From: Clavibacter michiganensis
GTDB taxonomy: Bacteria > Actinomycetota > Actinomycetes > Actinomycetales > Microbacteriaceae
Direction of reading: 5' to 3'
Assembly: GCF_016907085.1 (NCBI RefSeq)
Contig: NZ_JAFBBJ010000001.1
Location: 1,550,001 to 1,614,000 of the forward strand
DNA: 64,000 nt
This document shows positions 50,809 through 60,507 of this stretch, piece after piece. The notes under the pieces are model-generated. The model had not been told where the DNA came from. It did no database searches and saw nothing but the letters and a program-made list of their open reading frames with translations. The first letter of the stretch is position 1, and each line of letters opens with the position of its first letter. The position numbers and the translations under genes are program-made.

Positions 50809-52041
50809 ATGATCATCCACGACCTCGTCGTCACCCCCATCGCCTTCCGCGACCCGCCCCTGCTCAACGCCGACGGCGTGCACGAGCCGCTCGCGCTCCG
50901 CACCATCGTCGAGCTCGTCGTCGACGGCGGGGTCGTCGGCCTCGGCGAGGGGCAGGGCGGCGAGGTCGTGGCCGCGCGCGTCGCGTCCGTGCGCGACGCC
51001 GTCGTCGGCCTCCGCGTGACCGACCTGCACGGCATCGAGCGGGCGGTGGACGCCGCGCTCGGCGGGGACGCCGGGCCGCTCAGCCGGCAGGAGCGGCGTG
51101 TCGTCTTCTCGATGATCGACGTCGCCGCGCACGACGCGTGGGGCCGGATCACCGGGCTGCCCGTGAGCGAGCTGCTCGGCGGCCGCGTGCGCGACCGGGT
51201 CCCCTACAGCGCGTACCTCTTCTACAAGTGGGCGGCGCACCCGGGCGAGGCGCCCGACGCGTTCGGCGAGGCGCTGGATCCGGCCGGCGTCGTCGCGCAG
51301 GCCCGCCTCCTCATCGACCGCTACGGCTTCGGCTCCATCAAGCTCAAGGCGGGCGTCTTCCCGCCCGACGAGGAGGTCGCCGCGATCCGCGCGCTGGCCG
51401 AGGCCTTCCCGACGCACCCGCTGCGCATCGACCCGAACGGCGCCTGGACGCACGAGACGGCGGTGCGCGTGGCGGCCGAGCTCGACGGCGTGCTCGAGTA
51501 CCTGGAGGATCCGGTGCTCGGCATCGACGGCATGTCCCGCGTCGCCGCCGAGGTGCCGCAGCCGCTCGCCACGAACATGTGCGTCGTGACCTTCGAGCAG
51601 ATCCGGGAGGCGTTCGCGAAGGACGCCGTGCAGATCGTGCTCTCCGACCACCACTACTGGGGCGGGCTCGCGCACACCCGGGAGCTCGCGGCCATCTGCC
51701 GCACCTTCGGCGTCGGGCTCTCGATGCACTCCAACTCGCACCTCGGGATCTCGCTCGCGGCCATGACGCACGTCGCCGCCGCCAGTCCCGAGCTCGCGTA
51801 CGCCTGCGACACGCACTACCCGTGGAACCGCGGCGACGACGTGATCGTGCCGGGCGCGCTCGAGATCGTGGGCGGATCCGTCGCCGTGCCGACCGCCCCC
51901 GGCCTCGGCGTCGAGCTCGACCGCGACGCCCTCGCCCGCCAGCACCGCGTGTACGTCGAGTCGGGGCGGACGATCCGCGACGACTCCGGCTACATGCGGA
52001 GCATCCAGCCCGCCTACGACCCCACCCTCCCGAGGTACTGA
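50809..52041 (+). CDS. gudD: glucarate dehydratase
   Basis: A 410-aa enolase-superfamily enzyme dehydrating D-glucarate (or galactarate) to 5-keto-4-deoxyglucarate. Catalytic KxK is K178-L-K180 (SIKLKAGVF), metal ligands start in RIDPNGAW and EYLEDPVLG, and the His is H311 in MHSNSHLGIS, all as in GudD. The gene follows the permeases after 4 bp, and its TGA overlaps the next ATG. Confidence 0.94.
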   Translation: MIIHDLVVTPIAFRDPPLLNADGVHEPLALRTIVELVVDGGVVGLGEGQGGEVVAARVASVRDAVVGLRVTDLHGIERAVDAALGGDAGPLSRQERRVVFSMIDVAAHDAWGRITGLPVSELLGGRVRDRVPYSAYLFYKWAAHPGEAPDAFGEALDPAGVVAQARLLIDRYGFGSIKLKAGVFPPDEEVAAIRALAEAFPTHPLRIDPNGAWTHETAVRVAAELDGVLEYLEDPVLGIDGMSRVAAEVPQPLATNMCVVTFEQIREAFAKDAVQIVLSDHHYWGGLAHTRELAAICRTFGVGLSMHSNSHLGISLAAMTHVAAASPELAYACDTHYPWNRGDDVIVPGALEIVGGSVAVPTAPGLGVELDRDALARQHRVYVESGRTIRDDSGYMRSIQPAYDPTLPRY

Positions 52042-53009
52042 TGACGACGACCGACACCGCCGCCCACCCCGCCGCCGCTCCCGCCCCCGCGACGGCCGGC
52101 CTCCTGCCGCCCTTCGAGGGCGTGCTCTTCTTCCCCGTCACGCCGTTCGACGCCGCGGACCGCGTCGACGTCGACGTGCTCGCCGCGCACGTGTCCCACG
52201 GCCTCGACCAGGGCGCCGGCGCCGCCTTCGTCGCGTGCGGCACGGGCGAGTTCCACGCGCTCGACATCGACGAGTACGCCCAGGCCGTGCGCGCCGGCGT
52301 CGCCGCGGCGGGCGGCCGCCACCTCGTCATCGCGGGGGTCGGCGGGCCGCTCGGGCACGCGAAGCGCTGCGCGCAGCTGGCCACCGAGCTCGGCGCCGAC
52401 GGGATCCTCGTGCTCCCGCCGTACCTCGTCGCCGGCCCGCAGGAGGGCCTCGCCGCCTACGTCGAGGCCGTCGCCCGCGCGACCCCGCTGCCGCTCATCG
52501 CCTACCACCGCGGCCAGGCGCAGTTCACGGAGGCCACGGTCGAGCGGCTCCTCGCGCTGCCGACGCTGGCCGGGATCAAGGACGGCGCGGGCGACGTGGC
52601 CCTGTTCCAGCGCTTCGTGCTCGCCGCCCGCCGGGCCGGGCGCGACGACGTGCAGTTCTTCAACGGGCTGCTCACGGCCGAGTCGAGCCAGGCCGCCTAC
52701 CGGGCCATCGGCGTGCCGCTGTACTCGTCGGCGGTGTTCGCGATGGCGCCCCGCATCGCGAGCGCGTTCCACGCGGCGTACCGCGCGGACGACCACGAGC
52801 GGCAGCGGTTCCTCCTCGACGAGTTCTTCACGCCGCTCGTGCGCCTGCGCGACGAGACGCCCGGGTTCGCCGTGTCGCTCATCAAGGCGGGTCTGCGGCT
52901 GGGCGGCGTGCCCGTGGGATCCGTGCGGGCGCCGCTCGTGGATCCGTCGCCGCGGCAGCTCGCCGAGCTCGAGCGGATCCTCGCCCACGGCGAGGACGTC
53001 ATCGCCTGA
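52041..53009 (+). CDS. kdgD: 5-dehydro-4-deoxyglucarate dehydratase
   Basis: A 322-aa DHDPS-family lyase that dehydrates and decarboxylates 5-keto-4-deoxyglucarate to 2-oxoglutarate semialdehyde. Schiff-base lysine K180 in GIKDGAGD, Tyr Y155 in IAYHRGQAQ, and GVLFFPVTPFD at the N-terminus, which is typical of KdgD rather than DapA. Start overlaps the gudD stop. The following dehydrogenase (2-oxoglutarate semialdehyde to 2-oxoglutarate) is not in this locus. Confidence 0.93.
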   Translation: MTTTDTAAHPAAAPAPATAGLLPPFEGVLFFPVTPFDAADRVDVDVLAAHVSHGLDQGAGAAFVACGTGEFHALDIDEYAQAVRAGVAAAGGRHLVIAGVGGPLGHAKRCAQLATELGADGILVLPPYLVAGPQEGLAAYVEAVARATPLPLIAYHRGQAQFTEATVERLLALPTLAGIKDGAGDVALFQRFVLAARRAGRDDVQFFNGLLTAESSQAAYRAIGVPLYSSAVFAMAPRIASAFHAAYRADDHERQRFLLDEFFTPLVRLRDETPGFAVSLIKAGLRLGGVPVGSVRAPLVDPSPRQLAELERILAHGEDVIA

Positions 53010-53013
53010 GCGG

Positions 53014-54915
53014 TCAGGCCCCGTCGGCCAGCTGCGCCCGCAGCGCGTCGGCCGTCGTCACCGGGAGGCGGCAGACGAAGTCGGCGCACAGGTAGGCGGT
53101 GGCGGTGGATCCCGCGGCGCGGTCCGCGAGCAGCTCGAAGCCCGCGTCGGCCCACGCGCGCGCGGCGGTCGCCGTGACCACGAGCGACACGTGCGGCGGG
53201 CGGATCAGCGCGTGCGCCACCGCGGCGAGCGGGTCGTCGGCGCGCGCTCCCTGGTCCGGCAGCACGACCACGAGCTGCCGACCCGCCGCCTCGATCGCCG
53301 CCGCCTGCTCGAGCGCCCCGCCGAACGCGATCGGGCGGGTGACGCCGCCCGCCGCCACCGTCGCGAGCGCGGCGCGGGCCGCCCGCTCGTAGCGCGGATC
53401 CGCCGTCAGCCGCCCGAGCACGCGCGCGGCTGAAGATGCCGCGGTGAGGCCCGACGGGTACGCGCCCTCGGACGGGTCGGCGGCGAGATCGAGGCCGAAG
53501 CCCGCGAGCACCGGATCCGCGCCCGTCGGCACGCGGAACCCCGCGGCGCCGGGCTGCGGATCGGTGCCCGCCGCCTGGATCAGCGCGTCCACGATCCCCC
53601 GCGCCCGCGCCGCGTAGACGACCTCGCCCGTCGCGAGCGCCAGCGCGAGCAGCCCGTCGGCGAGCATCCCGTGGTCCTCGAGCGTCGCGACCGCGGGCGA
53701 GACGCGCCCGTCGATCGAGGCGCGCACGAGGGATCCGTCCGGGCGCACGTGCTCCTGGAGCAGCATGTCGGCGGCGGCGCGGGCCGCGTCGATCCAGTCC
53801 CCGCGCCCGAACGCGCGGCCCGCCCGGGCGAGAGCCCCGATGGCGAGCCCGTTCCAGCCGGTGAGCACCTTGCCGTCGACCGCGGGCGGCTCCTCGGCCG
53901 CGCGCGCGGCGGCGTCGAGCGCGTAGTACCCGCCCTCGACGCGGCGCCCGCCGACCGTGCTCTCCGAGTCCTGGGCCGACGCGAACCCGCCCGACGCGCG
54001 CCGCAGCGTGCCGGTGAGGAACGCCGCGATGCCCGCCGCGACCTCCTCGTCCCCGGCGCGCGCGTAGGCGTCGAGGAGCAGGGCGTTGTCGTAGAGCATC
54101 CGCTCGTAGTGCGGCTCGGACCAGTCGCGGCGCGTGGAGTAGCGGAAGAAGCCGCCCTCGACCGGGTCGCGCAGGTCGGATCCGGCCATCGCGTCGAGCG
54201 TGCGGCGGACGAGCGCGCCCGTCGCCGCCGCGCGCTCGGGCACGAGGGCCCCGGAGGTCGCGAGCGTGTCGAGCAGCAGCACGACGGGCGCGACGGGGAA
54301 CTTCGGCGCGGATCCGAACCCGCCGTGCTCGGGATCCTCGAACGCGGCGAGATCGGCGGCCACGCGGTCGAGTGCGGCGGCGTCGGGCAGCGGCGAGGCC
54401 ACGGATCCGCGCTCCGAGGCTTCCCGGATCGCCGCGCTCAGCTGCCCCGCGCCCTGCTCGACCTGGTCGCGCCGGGTGGTCCACGCGTCGGCGACGGCGT
54501 CGAGCACCTGGCGGAACGACGGGTGCCCGGCGCGCGGCTCGGGCGGCGAGTAGGTGCCCGCGTGGAAGGTGCGGCCCTCGGGCGTCGTGAACACGTTGAG
54601 CGGCCAGCCGAGCTGATCCGTGAAGGCGCCGGCCGCGGTGATGAGCGCCGCGTCGACCTCCGGGTGCTCCTCGCGGTCGACCTTGATCGCGACGAACCCG
54701 GCGTTGAGGCGCGAGGCGAGCGCGGGATCCGAGAACGTCTCGCGCGCCATGACATGGCACCAGTGGCAGGTCGAGTAGCCGACCGAGACGAGCACCGGCA
54801 CATCGCGGCGACGGGCCTCGGCGAACGCCTCCTCGCCCCACGGCCGCCAGTCGACCGGGTTGTCCGCGTGGCTGAGGAGGTACGGGCTGACGGCGTCGGC
54901 GAGGCGGTTGCGCAT
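53014..54915 (-). CDS. DUF255 thioredoxin-fold protein (YyaL/SSP411-like)
   Basis: A 633-aa protein with an N-terminal thioredoxin-like domain ([32 protein letters not shown], with the CHWC redox motif) and a C-terminal (alpha/alpha)6 barrel resembling N-acylglucosamine epimerase. Start [20 protein letters not shown] is diagnostic. Conserved from bacteria to humans; the function is not established. Leaderless promoter on the minus strand. Confidence 0.94.
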   Translation of the reverse strand: MRNRLADAVSPYLLSHADNPVDWRPWGEEAFAEARRRDVPVLVSVGYSTCHWCHVMARETFSDPALASRLNAGFVAIKVDREEHPEVDAALITAAGAFTDQLGWPLNVFTTPEGRTFHAGTYSPPEPRAGHPSFRQVLDAVADAWTTRRDQVEQGAGQLSAAIREASERGSVASPLPDAAALDRVAADLAAFEDPEHGGFGSAPKFPVAPVVLLLDTLATSGALVPERAAATGALVRRTLDAMAGSDLRDPVEGGFFRYSTRRDWSEPHYERMLYDNALLLDAYARAGDEEVAAGIAAFLTGTLRRASGGFASAQDSESTVGGRRVEGGYYALDAAARAAEEPPAVDGKVLTGWNGLAIGALARAGRAFGRGDWIDAARAAADMLLQEHVRPDGSLVRASIDGRVSPAVATLEDHGMLADGLLALALATGEVVYAARARGIVDALIQAAGTDPQPGAAGFRVPTGADPVLAGFGLDLAADPSEGAYPSGLTAASSAARVLGRLTADPRYERAARAALATVAAGGVTRPIAFGGALEQAAAIEAAGRQLVVVLPDQGARADDPLAAVAHALIRPPHVSLVVTATAARAWADAGFELLADRAAGSTATAYLCADFVCRLPVTTADALRAQLADGA

Positions 54916-54921
54916 GCGCCC

Positions 54922-54927
54922 ACGCTA
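54922..54927 (-). promoter_or_regulatory. leaderless -10 (TAGCGT, minus strand)
   Basis: Six bp separate TAGCGT from the ATG at 54915. Confidence 0.6.
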
Positions 54928-54953
54928 CGCGCGGCGCCGCGGGCGGTCCGGCG

Positions 54954-56120
54954 TCAGATCCAGTCGCGCTTGCGGAAGATCCCGTAGAGCACGCCGCTCA
55001 CGCCGAGCATGAGCACCAGCGAGAACGGGTAGCCCCAGTCCCAGTGCAGCTCGGGCATGATGTCGAAGTTCATGCCGTAGACGCTCGAGACGAGCGTGGG
55101 CGCGAAGAGGATGGCGGCCCAGCCGGAGATCTTGCGGGTCTCCACGCTCTGCCGGTTGCTCGACTCGCTGAGCTCCCGCATCTCCTCGTTCTGGCGCTGG
55201 CCGACGAGCGTCGAGTTCACGGTGAGGATGTCGCGCAGCAGCACGCGGAACTCCTCCACGCGCTCGTTCACGACGATGACGTGGTCGGCCACGTCGCGGA
55301 GCGCCTGCTGCAGGTCCTCGCTCACCTCGTACTTGCCGGATCCCGCCTGCAGCTGCTGCAGCATGCCGCCGAGCGGGCGCACCGCGCGCTGGAAGTCGAT
55401 GACCTCGCGGGAGAGCTCGTAGATGCGGCGGGACACGGCCGGATCCCCGTCGAACACCTGGTCCTCGATCTCGTCGATGTCGTTCGCGAGACCCGTGACG
55501 ACGGGCGCGTACCCGTCGACGACGGCGTCGAGGATCGCGTAGAGCACCGACTGCGGCCCGTGGCTGAGGAGCTCGGGCCGCTCCTGCATGCGCGTGCGGA
55601 TGGCGGAGAGGTCGGGCGACTCCGCGTGCCGGACGGTGATCACGAAGTTGCGGCCGAGGAACACGTGCAGCTCGCCGAACTCCACCTCCTCGCGGTCGTC
55701 CACGTAGCGGGCGGCGCGCAGCACCGTGAAGAGGGTGGAGCTGTAGCGCTCGGTCTTGGGGCGCTGGTGGGCCTGGACCGCGTCCTCCACCGCGAGCTCG
55801 TGCAGGTCGAACTCCTCGGCGAGCGCCTGCAGCTCCTCGACCGTGGGCCGGTAGAGGCCGATCCACGCCATGGCCTCGGGCCGCTCGTCGAGCTCGCGGA
55901 AGGTGTCGGCGAGCGTGGCGGGCGAGGCGACGCGGCAGCCGTCCACGTACACGCCGTTGTCGACGAGACTCGGGCGGCGCGCGCCCGTCGGGTCGGCGAC
56001 GCCGTCGGCCTCCCGCTCGGCCCGCGCGCGCGACGCCCCGCCGCCGGCATGCCCGCCGAGGGGCGCGACGCCCCGGGCGACCACGGACTTGAGGCGCGTG
56101 CGGATGCGGTGCTGGGACAT
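54954..56120 (-). CDS. corA: CorA-type magnesium/cobalt channel
   Basis: A 388-aa protein with a long cytoplasmic domain (MAWIGLYRPTVEEL; LHELAVEDAVQAHQRPK) and two C-terminal helices flanking the selectivity motif YGMNF in SSVYGMNFDIMPELHWDWGY, ending with the basic RKRDWI tail. The start at 56120 is supported by the TACCGT -10 7 bp away; a GTG three codons upstream is the alternative. Confidence 0.95.
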   Translation of the reverse strand: MSQHRIRTRLKSVVARGVAPLGGHAGGGASRARAEREADGVADPTGARRPSLVDNGVYVDGCRVASPATLADTFRELDERPEAMAWIGLYRPTVEELQALAEEFDLHELAVEDAVQAHQRPKTERYSSTLFTVLRAARYVDDREEVEFGELHVFLGRNFVITVRHAESPDLSAIRTRMQERPELLSHGPQSVLYAILDAVVDGYAPVVTGLANDIDEIEDQVFDGDPAVSRRIYELSREVIDFQRAVRPLGGMLQQLQAGSGKYEVSEDLQQALRDVADHVIVVNERVEEFRVLLRDILTVNSTLVGQRQNEEMRELSESSNRQSVETRKISGWAAILFAPTLVSSVYGMNFDIMPELHWDWGYPFSLVLMLGVSGVLYGIFRKRDWI

Positions 56121-56127
56121 GACGGAC

Positions 56128-56133
56128 ACGGTA
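56128..56133 (-). promoter_or_regulatory. leaderless -10 (TACCGT, minus strand)
   Basis: Ends 7 bp before the corA ATG at 56120. Confidence 0.55.
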
Positions 56134-56176
56134 CCCGGCCGAGGTGACGCGATCGTGCCGCTGGGGAGCGCCCCGG

Positions 56177-57031
56177 TCAGACCACCTGATCCGGGTGGCT
56201 CCCGACGCGTCCCGCGGCCTCGAGCGCGGCGATCCCCGCCATCTCCTCGTCGGTCAGCGCGAAGTCGAAGACGTCGGCGTTCTCGACGAGCCGCTCACGG
56301 CGAGTGGTCTTCGGGAAGACGATCGTGCCGCGCTGCACGTGCCAGCGCAGGACGACCTGCGCATCGGTCCTCCCGTGGGCGCGGGCGGCGTCGCGCACGA
56401 CGGGCGCGTCCGCGACGGCGCCGCGCGCGAGCGGGCTCCAGGCCTGCACGGCGATCCCGTGCTCCTGCAGGTAGTCCGTCGTCGCGCGCTGCTGGTGCCG
56501 CGGGTGCAGCTCGATCTGGTCGACCGCGGGCGCGGGGAGGCCCGCCGCGTCCAGCGCCTCGAGGTGCGGCACGAGGAAGTTGGAGACGCCGATGGAGCGG
56601 GTGAGCCCCGCCTCGCGCGCCCGGGCGAGCGCCTCCCACGTCTCCACGTAGAGGCCGCGCTCGGCGGCCGGCCAGTGGATGAGGATCAGGTCGACCGCGG
56701 GGAGGCCCAGCCGGTCGAGGCTCCGGCGCATCGCCTCGGCCGCCCGCGCGCGTCCGTGGTCGTCGTTCCAGACCTTGGTGGTGACGAACAGCTCGTCGCG
56801 CGGGATGCCGGACGCGCGGATCGCCCGCCCGACGCCCTCCTCGTTGCCGTACATGGCCGCGGTGTCGATGTGCCGGTAGCCGACCTCGAGCGCCTCCGCG
56901 ACGATCCGCTCGGCGTCGTCGTCCGACACCTTGTACGTGCCGACGCCGAACTGCGGGATCGGGACGCCGTCGCCCATCGCGACCGACGGGATGGGCGTGC
57001 GGAGGCCGCCGCTGCCCTGCACATCCGTCAC
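56177..57031 (-). CDS. aldo/keto reductase (DkgA-like)
   Basis: A 284-aa NADPH-dependent reductase of the 2,5-diketo-gluconate reductase type. Signature motifs: MGDGVPIPQFGVGTYKV, GYRHIDTAAMYGNEEGVG (Asp, Tyr), TTKVWNDDHG (Lys), LILIHWP (His), RSIGVSNF and the cofactor-binding VFPKTTRRERLVEN. Unlike the deleted relative at 20263, it is complete. The GTG start lies in GTGA at the end of the CoA ligase gene, so they are co-translated. Confidence 0.94.
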   Translation of the reverse strand: MTDVQGSGGLRTPIPSVAMGDGVPIPQFGVGTYKVSDDDAERIVAEALEVGYRHIDTAAMYGNEEGVGRAIRASGIPRDELFVTTKVWNDDHGRARAAEAMRRSLDRLGLPAVDLILIHWPAAERGLYVETWEALARAREAGLTRSIGVSNFLVPHLEALDAAGLPAPAVDQIELHPRHQQRATTDYLQEHGIAVQAWSPLARGAVADAPVVRDAARAHGRTDAQVVLRWHVQRGTIVFPKTTRRERLVENADVFDFALTDEEMAGIAALEAAGRVGSHPDQVV

Positions 57032-58650
57032 GCGCCGAACCGCTCCACGAGCCGGCGCTTCAGGACCTTGCCGCTCGGCCCGAGCGGCAGCGCGTCGACG
57101 ACCTCGATGCGCCGCGGGTACTTGTAGGAAGCGATGCGCTCGCGCACGAAGGTCTTCATCTCGGCAGTATCCCCCACGGCACCGTCCCGGACGACCACGG
57201 CGGCGACCACCTCCTGTCCGTGCCCGGAGTGCGGCACCCCGAACACCGCGCACTGGGCGACGGCGGGATGCCGCGCGAGCACCTCCTCGACCTCGCGCGG
57301 GTACACGTTGTAGCCGTTGCGCAGGATCATGTCGCTCGTCCGGTCGACCACCCGGATGTCGCCGTGCTCGTCGATGGCGCCGAGGTCGCCCGTGCGGAAC
57401 CAGCCGTCCACGAGCACGCGCGCCGTGTCCTCGGGGCGGCCCAGGTACCCGTTCATCACGTTGTGGCCGCGGACCACGATCTCCCCCAGCTCGCCCCGCG
57501 GCAGGATCACGACGGCGTCCTCCCTGGCCGGGTCGGCGATCTCGACGCGCACGCCCCAGATCGGCGTCCCGACCGTGCCCGGCCGCGGCGGCGCGACGCC
57601 CACGTGGTTGAAGGACGCGACCGGCGTGGTCTCCGTGAGGCCGTAGCCCTCGTGGATCTCCGCGGAGAACTCCTCCCGGAACGCGTCGATCACGGCGACC
57701 GGGATCGCGGCGCCGCCGCTCATGGCGTACCGGAGCGGCGGACGTCGCGGGTCGCGTCGGGCGGCCGCGAGCAGCGCGACGAACATGCTGGGCACGCCCA
57801 TGAACAGCTCGGTGCCGTGCTCGACCATGAGGGCGAGCGCGGCGTCCGGGTCGAAGCGGGGCATGAGGACGACGGTCGCGCCGATGCGGAAGGCCAGGTG
57901 CATGGTGCAGGTCTGCCCGAAGGAGTGGAACAGCGGCAGGCAGCCCAGGATCCGGTCGCCCGCGTGCATGTCGAACGTGTCGATCAGGAACACGTCGACC
58001 TGCATCACGATCGCGAGGTGCGTCCCCTCCGCGCCCTTCGGCTGGCCCGTCGTCCCGGACGTGTAGAGGATCGTGGCCGTGTCCAGGGGCGACCGCGGGA
58101 CGTACGAGACGACCGGCGTCGCCCGCGCGGCCTCGTCCTCGAGGCGCGGCGGCAGGTCGGGGCGGTCGGCGGGGGCGAGCACCGTGAGGACGGGGACGCC
58201 CGCCGCCGCCGCGCCCGCGGCGCCCTCCGCGAGCAGGGGCGCGGCGCACACGAGGAGCCGCGCTCCCGAGTCCCGGAGGACGTACGCGATCTCCTCGGCC
58301 TTCAGCAGCGCGTGCACGGGCACGACGATGCCGCCGAGCGCGAGGACCGCGTAGTAGACGCGGGGGAAGTCGGCCACGTTGGGGATGAGCACGGCGACGG
58401 GTGTCCCGTCGCCCACCCCGCGCTCCCCGAGCGCGCCCGCGTACGCCCGGGCCTGGGCCCACAGGTCGCGGTAGGTGATGCTCTCCTCGCCGATGACCAG
58501 CGCCACCGAGTCGGCGTGACGGACGGCGGACTCGGCGAGGATCGCGGCGGCGGAGATGGTGAGGCCGTCCCGCACCCGGCCGGCCGCGGTGGCGCCGCCG
58601 TCCGCGGCGGGATCGTCGGTCGGGGCGGCGGGCATGGCGGCGTCGAGCAT
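57028..58650 (-). CDS. long-chain fatty acid-CoA ligase, copy 1
   Basis: A 540-aa ANL-superfamily acyl-CoA synthetase: AMP-binding P-loop ILYTSGTTGQPKGAEGTHLA, EGYGLTETTPVASFNH, hinge GDIRVVDRTSDMILRNGYNV and catalytic Lys near the end in LGPSGKVLKRRLVERFG. The start at 58650 follows GAGGAG. Close paralogue of the next gene (58782-60368), with long identical runs. Coupled with an aldo/keto reductase downstream. Confidence 0.93.
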   Translation of the reverse strand: MLDAAMPAAPTDDPAADGGATAAGRVRDGLTISAAAILAESAVRHADSVALVIGEESITYRDLWAQARAYAGALGERGVGDGTPVAVLIPNVADFPRVYYAVLALGGIVVPVHALLKAEEIAYVLRDSGARLLVCAAPLLAEGAAGAAAAGVPVLTVLAPADRPDLPPRLEDEAARATPVVSYVPRSPLDTATILYTSGTTGQPKGAEGTHLAIVMQVDVFLIDTFDMHAGDRILGCLPLFHSFGQTCTMHLAFRIGATVVLMPRFDPDAALALMVEHGTELFMGVPSMFVALLAAARRDPRRPPLRYAMSGGAAIPVAVIDAFREEFSAEIHEGYGLTETTPVASFNHVGVAPPRPGTVGTPIWGVRVEIADPAREDAVVILPRGELGEIVVRGHNVMNGYLGRPEDTARVLVDGWFRTGDLGAIDEHGDIRVVDRTSDMILRNGYNVYPREVEEVLARHPAVAQCAVFGVPHSGHGQEVVAAVVVRDGAVGDTAEMKTFVRERIASYKYPRRIEVVDALPLGPSGKVLKRRLVERFGA

Positions 58651-58781
58651 CGCAGGCTCCTCGGGTCTCGGGGACCGTCCCGGGAGTGGCGCCGAGAGCG
58701 GCGGGCGGGATCGGCCGCCCGCGACGCTAGCGGCCGGTCCCCCGGGATCGCCGCGGCCCTCCCCAGCGCGCCGCCCCGGCC

Positions 58782-60368
58782 TCAGCCGCCGAACCGCTCC
58801 ACGAGCTCGCGCTTCAGCACCTTGCCGCTCGGCCCGAGGGGCAGCGCGTCCACGATCTCCACCCGCCGCGGGTACTTGTACGAGGCGATGCGCTCGCGGA
58901 GGAACGCGATCACCTCGTCCGGGTCCACCTCGGCGTCGGCGCGCACCACGATCGCCGCCGCCACCTCCTGGCCGTGCAGCTCGTGCGCGACGCCGAACAC
59001 GGCGCACTGGGCCACTCCGGGGTGGCGCGCGAGCACCTCCTCGACCTCGCGCGGGTACACGTTGTAGCCGTTGCGCAGGATCATGTCCTTCGTCCGGTCG
59101 ACGACGCGGATGTAGCCGTCCTCGTCGATGGTGCCGAGGTCACCCGAGCGGAACCAGCCGTCGACGACCGCGCGGGCCGTGTCCTCGGGGCGGTGCAGGT
59201 ACCCGTTCATGAGGTTGTGGCCGCGGATCACGATCTCGCCGAGCGTGCCCCGCTCGACGAGCTCCACGCGGTCCTCGTGCTCGGGGTCGGCGATGTCGAT
59301 CTGCACGCCCCAGATCGGCTTCCCGACGGTGCCGGGCCGGGCCGGGAGCCCCACGTGGTTGAACGACGCGACGGGCGAGGTCTCCGTGAGGCCGTAGCCC
59401 TCGTGGATCTCCGCGGAGAACGCGTCGCGGAACGCGTCGATCGCGGCGACCGGGAGCGCGGCGCCGCCCGAGATGGCGTAGCGCAGGGCCGGCCGCGCGG
59501 GGTTCCGGGCGGCGGCGGCCAGCAGCGCGAAGTACATGGTCGGCACGCCCATGAACACCTGCGTGTCGTGCTCGACCATGAGCGCGAGCGCGGCGTCGCC
59601 GTCGAAGCGCGGCACCATCACGATCGTCGCGCCCGCCCGGAACGACGCGTTCATGGTGCAGGTCTGGCCGAAGGTGTGGAACAGGGGGAGGCAGCCGAGG
59701 ATCCGGTCGCCCGCGCGCAGGTCGAAGGTGTCGAGCAGCAGCACGTCGACCTGCATCACGAGCGCGAGGTGGCAGCCCTCCGCGCCCTTCGGCTGGCCCG
59801 TGGTGCCGGAGGTGTAGAGGATCGTCGCGGTGTCGGACGGCCGCCGCGGCACGTAGGTGCGGATGGGCGTCGCGGCCTGCGCGAGCTCCTCCAGCCGGTC
59901 GGGCCCGCCCTCCGTCGAGGCCGGCACGAGCACGCTGATCACCGGCACCTCGGCGAGCGCCGCGCCCTTCGCGCCCTGCTCGAGCAGCGGTCCGGCGCAC
60001 ACCAGCAGCGCGGATCCCGAGTCGCGCAGCACGTACGCGATCTCCTCGCTCTTCAGCAGCGCGTGCACGGGCACGACCACGCCGCCGAGGGCGAGCACCG
60101 CGTAGTAGACGCGCGGGAAGTCGGCGACGTTCGGGATGAGCATCGCGACGCGCGTGCCCTCGCCCACCCCGCGCTCGGCGAGGGCGCCGGCGTAGGCGCG
60201 CGTCTCGTCCCACAGCTCGCGGTAGGTGGTGGACACGTCGCCGACGACCACGGCGACCCGGTCGGCGTGTCGCTCGGCGGACTCGGCGAGGATCGCGGCG
60301 ACCGACACCGAGGCGAACCCGGTGGTCGTCGCGTGGTCGGTGGCGAGGAGGGGCGTGTCGGAGCTCAT
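58782..60368 (-). CDS. long-chain fatty acid-CoA ligase, copy 2
   Basis: A 528-aa acyl-CoA synthetase, tandem paralogue of copy 1. The motifs ILYTSGTTGQPKGAEGCHLA, EGYGLTETSPVASFNH, GYIRVVDRTKDMILRNGYNV and LGPSGKVLKRELVERFG are intact. The first 20 residues differ completely from copy 1; from AAILAESAERHAD onward the two align throughout. 131 bp separate the copies, and no ribosome binding site stands out here. Confidence 0.93.
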   Translation of the reverse strand: MSSDTPLLATDHATTTGFASVSVAAILAESAERHADRVAVVVGDVSTTYRELWDETRAYAGALAERGVGEGTRVAMLIPNVADFPRVYYAVLALGGVVVPVHALLKSEEIAYVLRDSGSALLVCAGPLLEQGAKGAALAEVPVISVLVPASTEGGPDRLEELAQAATPIRTYVPRRPSDTATILYTSGTTGQPKGAEGCHLALVMQVDVLLLDTFDLRAGDRILGCLPLFHTFGQTCTMNASFRAGATIVMVPRFDGDAALALMVEHDTQVFMGVPTMYFALLAAAARNPARPALRYAISGGAALPVAAIDAFRDAFSAEIHEGYGLTETSPVASFNHVGLPARPGTVGKPIWGVQIDIADPEHEDRVELVERGTLGEIVIRGHNLMNGYLHRPEDTARAVVDGWFRSGDLGTIDEDGYIRVVDRTKDMILRNGYNVYPREVEEVLARHPGVAQCAVFGVAHELHGQEVAAAIVVRADAEVDPDEVIAFLRERIASYKYPRRVEIVDALPLGPSGKVLKRELVERFGG

Positions 60369-60492
60369 GGGTGGATCCCGTCGGTCGTCGTCGACTCGGG
60401 AGGCGGCTGCGACCCGCGCGCCGATGCACCCGGCGCCTTTCCCCGACGCTACCTCCGGGCCCCCGCCACGGGGAGGGGCGGCGGTGCGCGGA

Positions 60493-60498
60493 TAGACT
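60493..60498 (+). promoter_or_regulatory. -10 of hrpA (TAGACT)
   Basis: TAGACT ends 9 bp before the ATG at 60508, so the leader is only about three bases. Confidence 0.5.
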
Positions 60499-60507
60499 CA
60501 AACCAGC

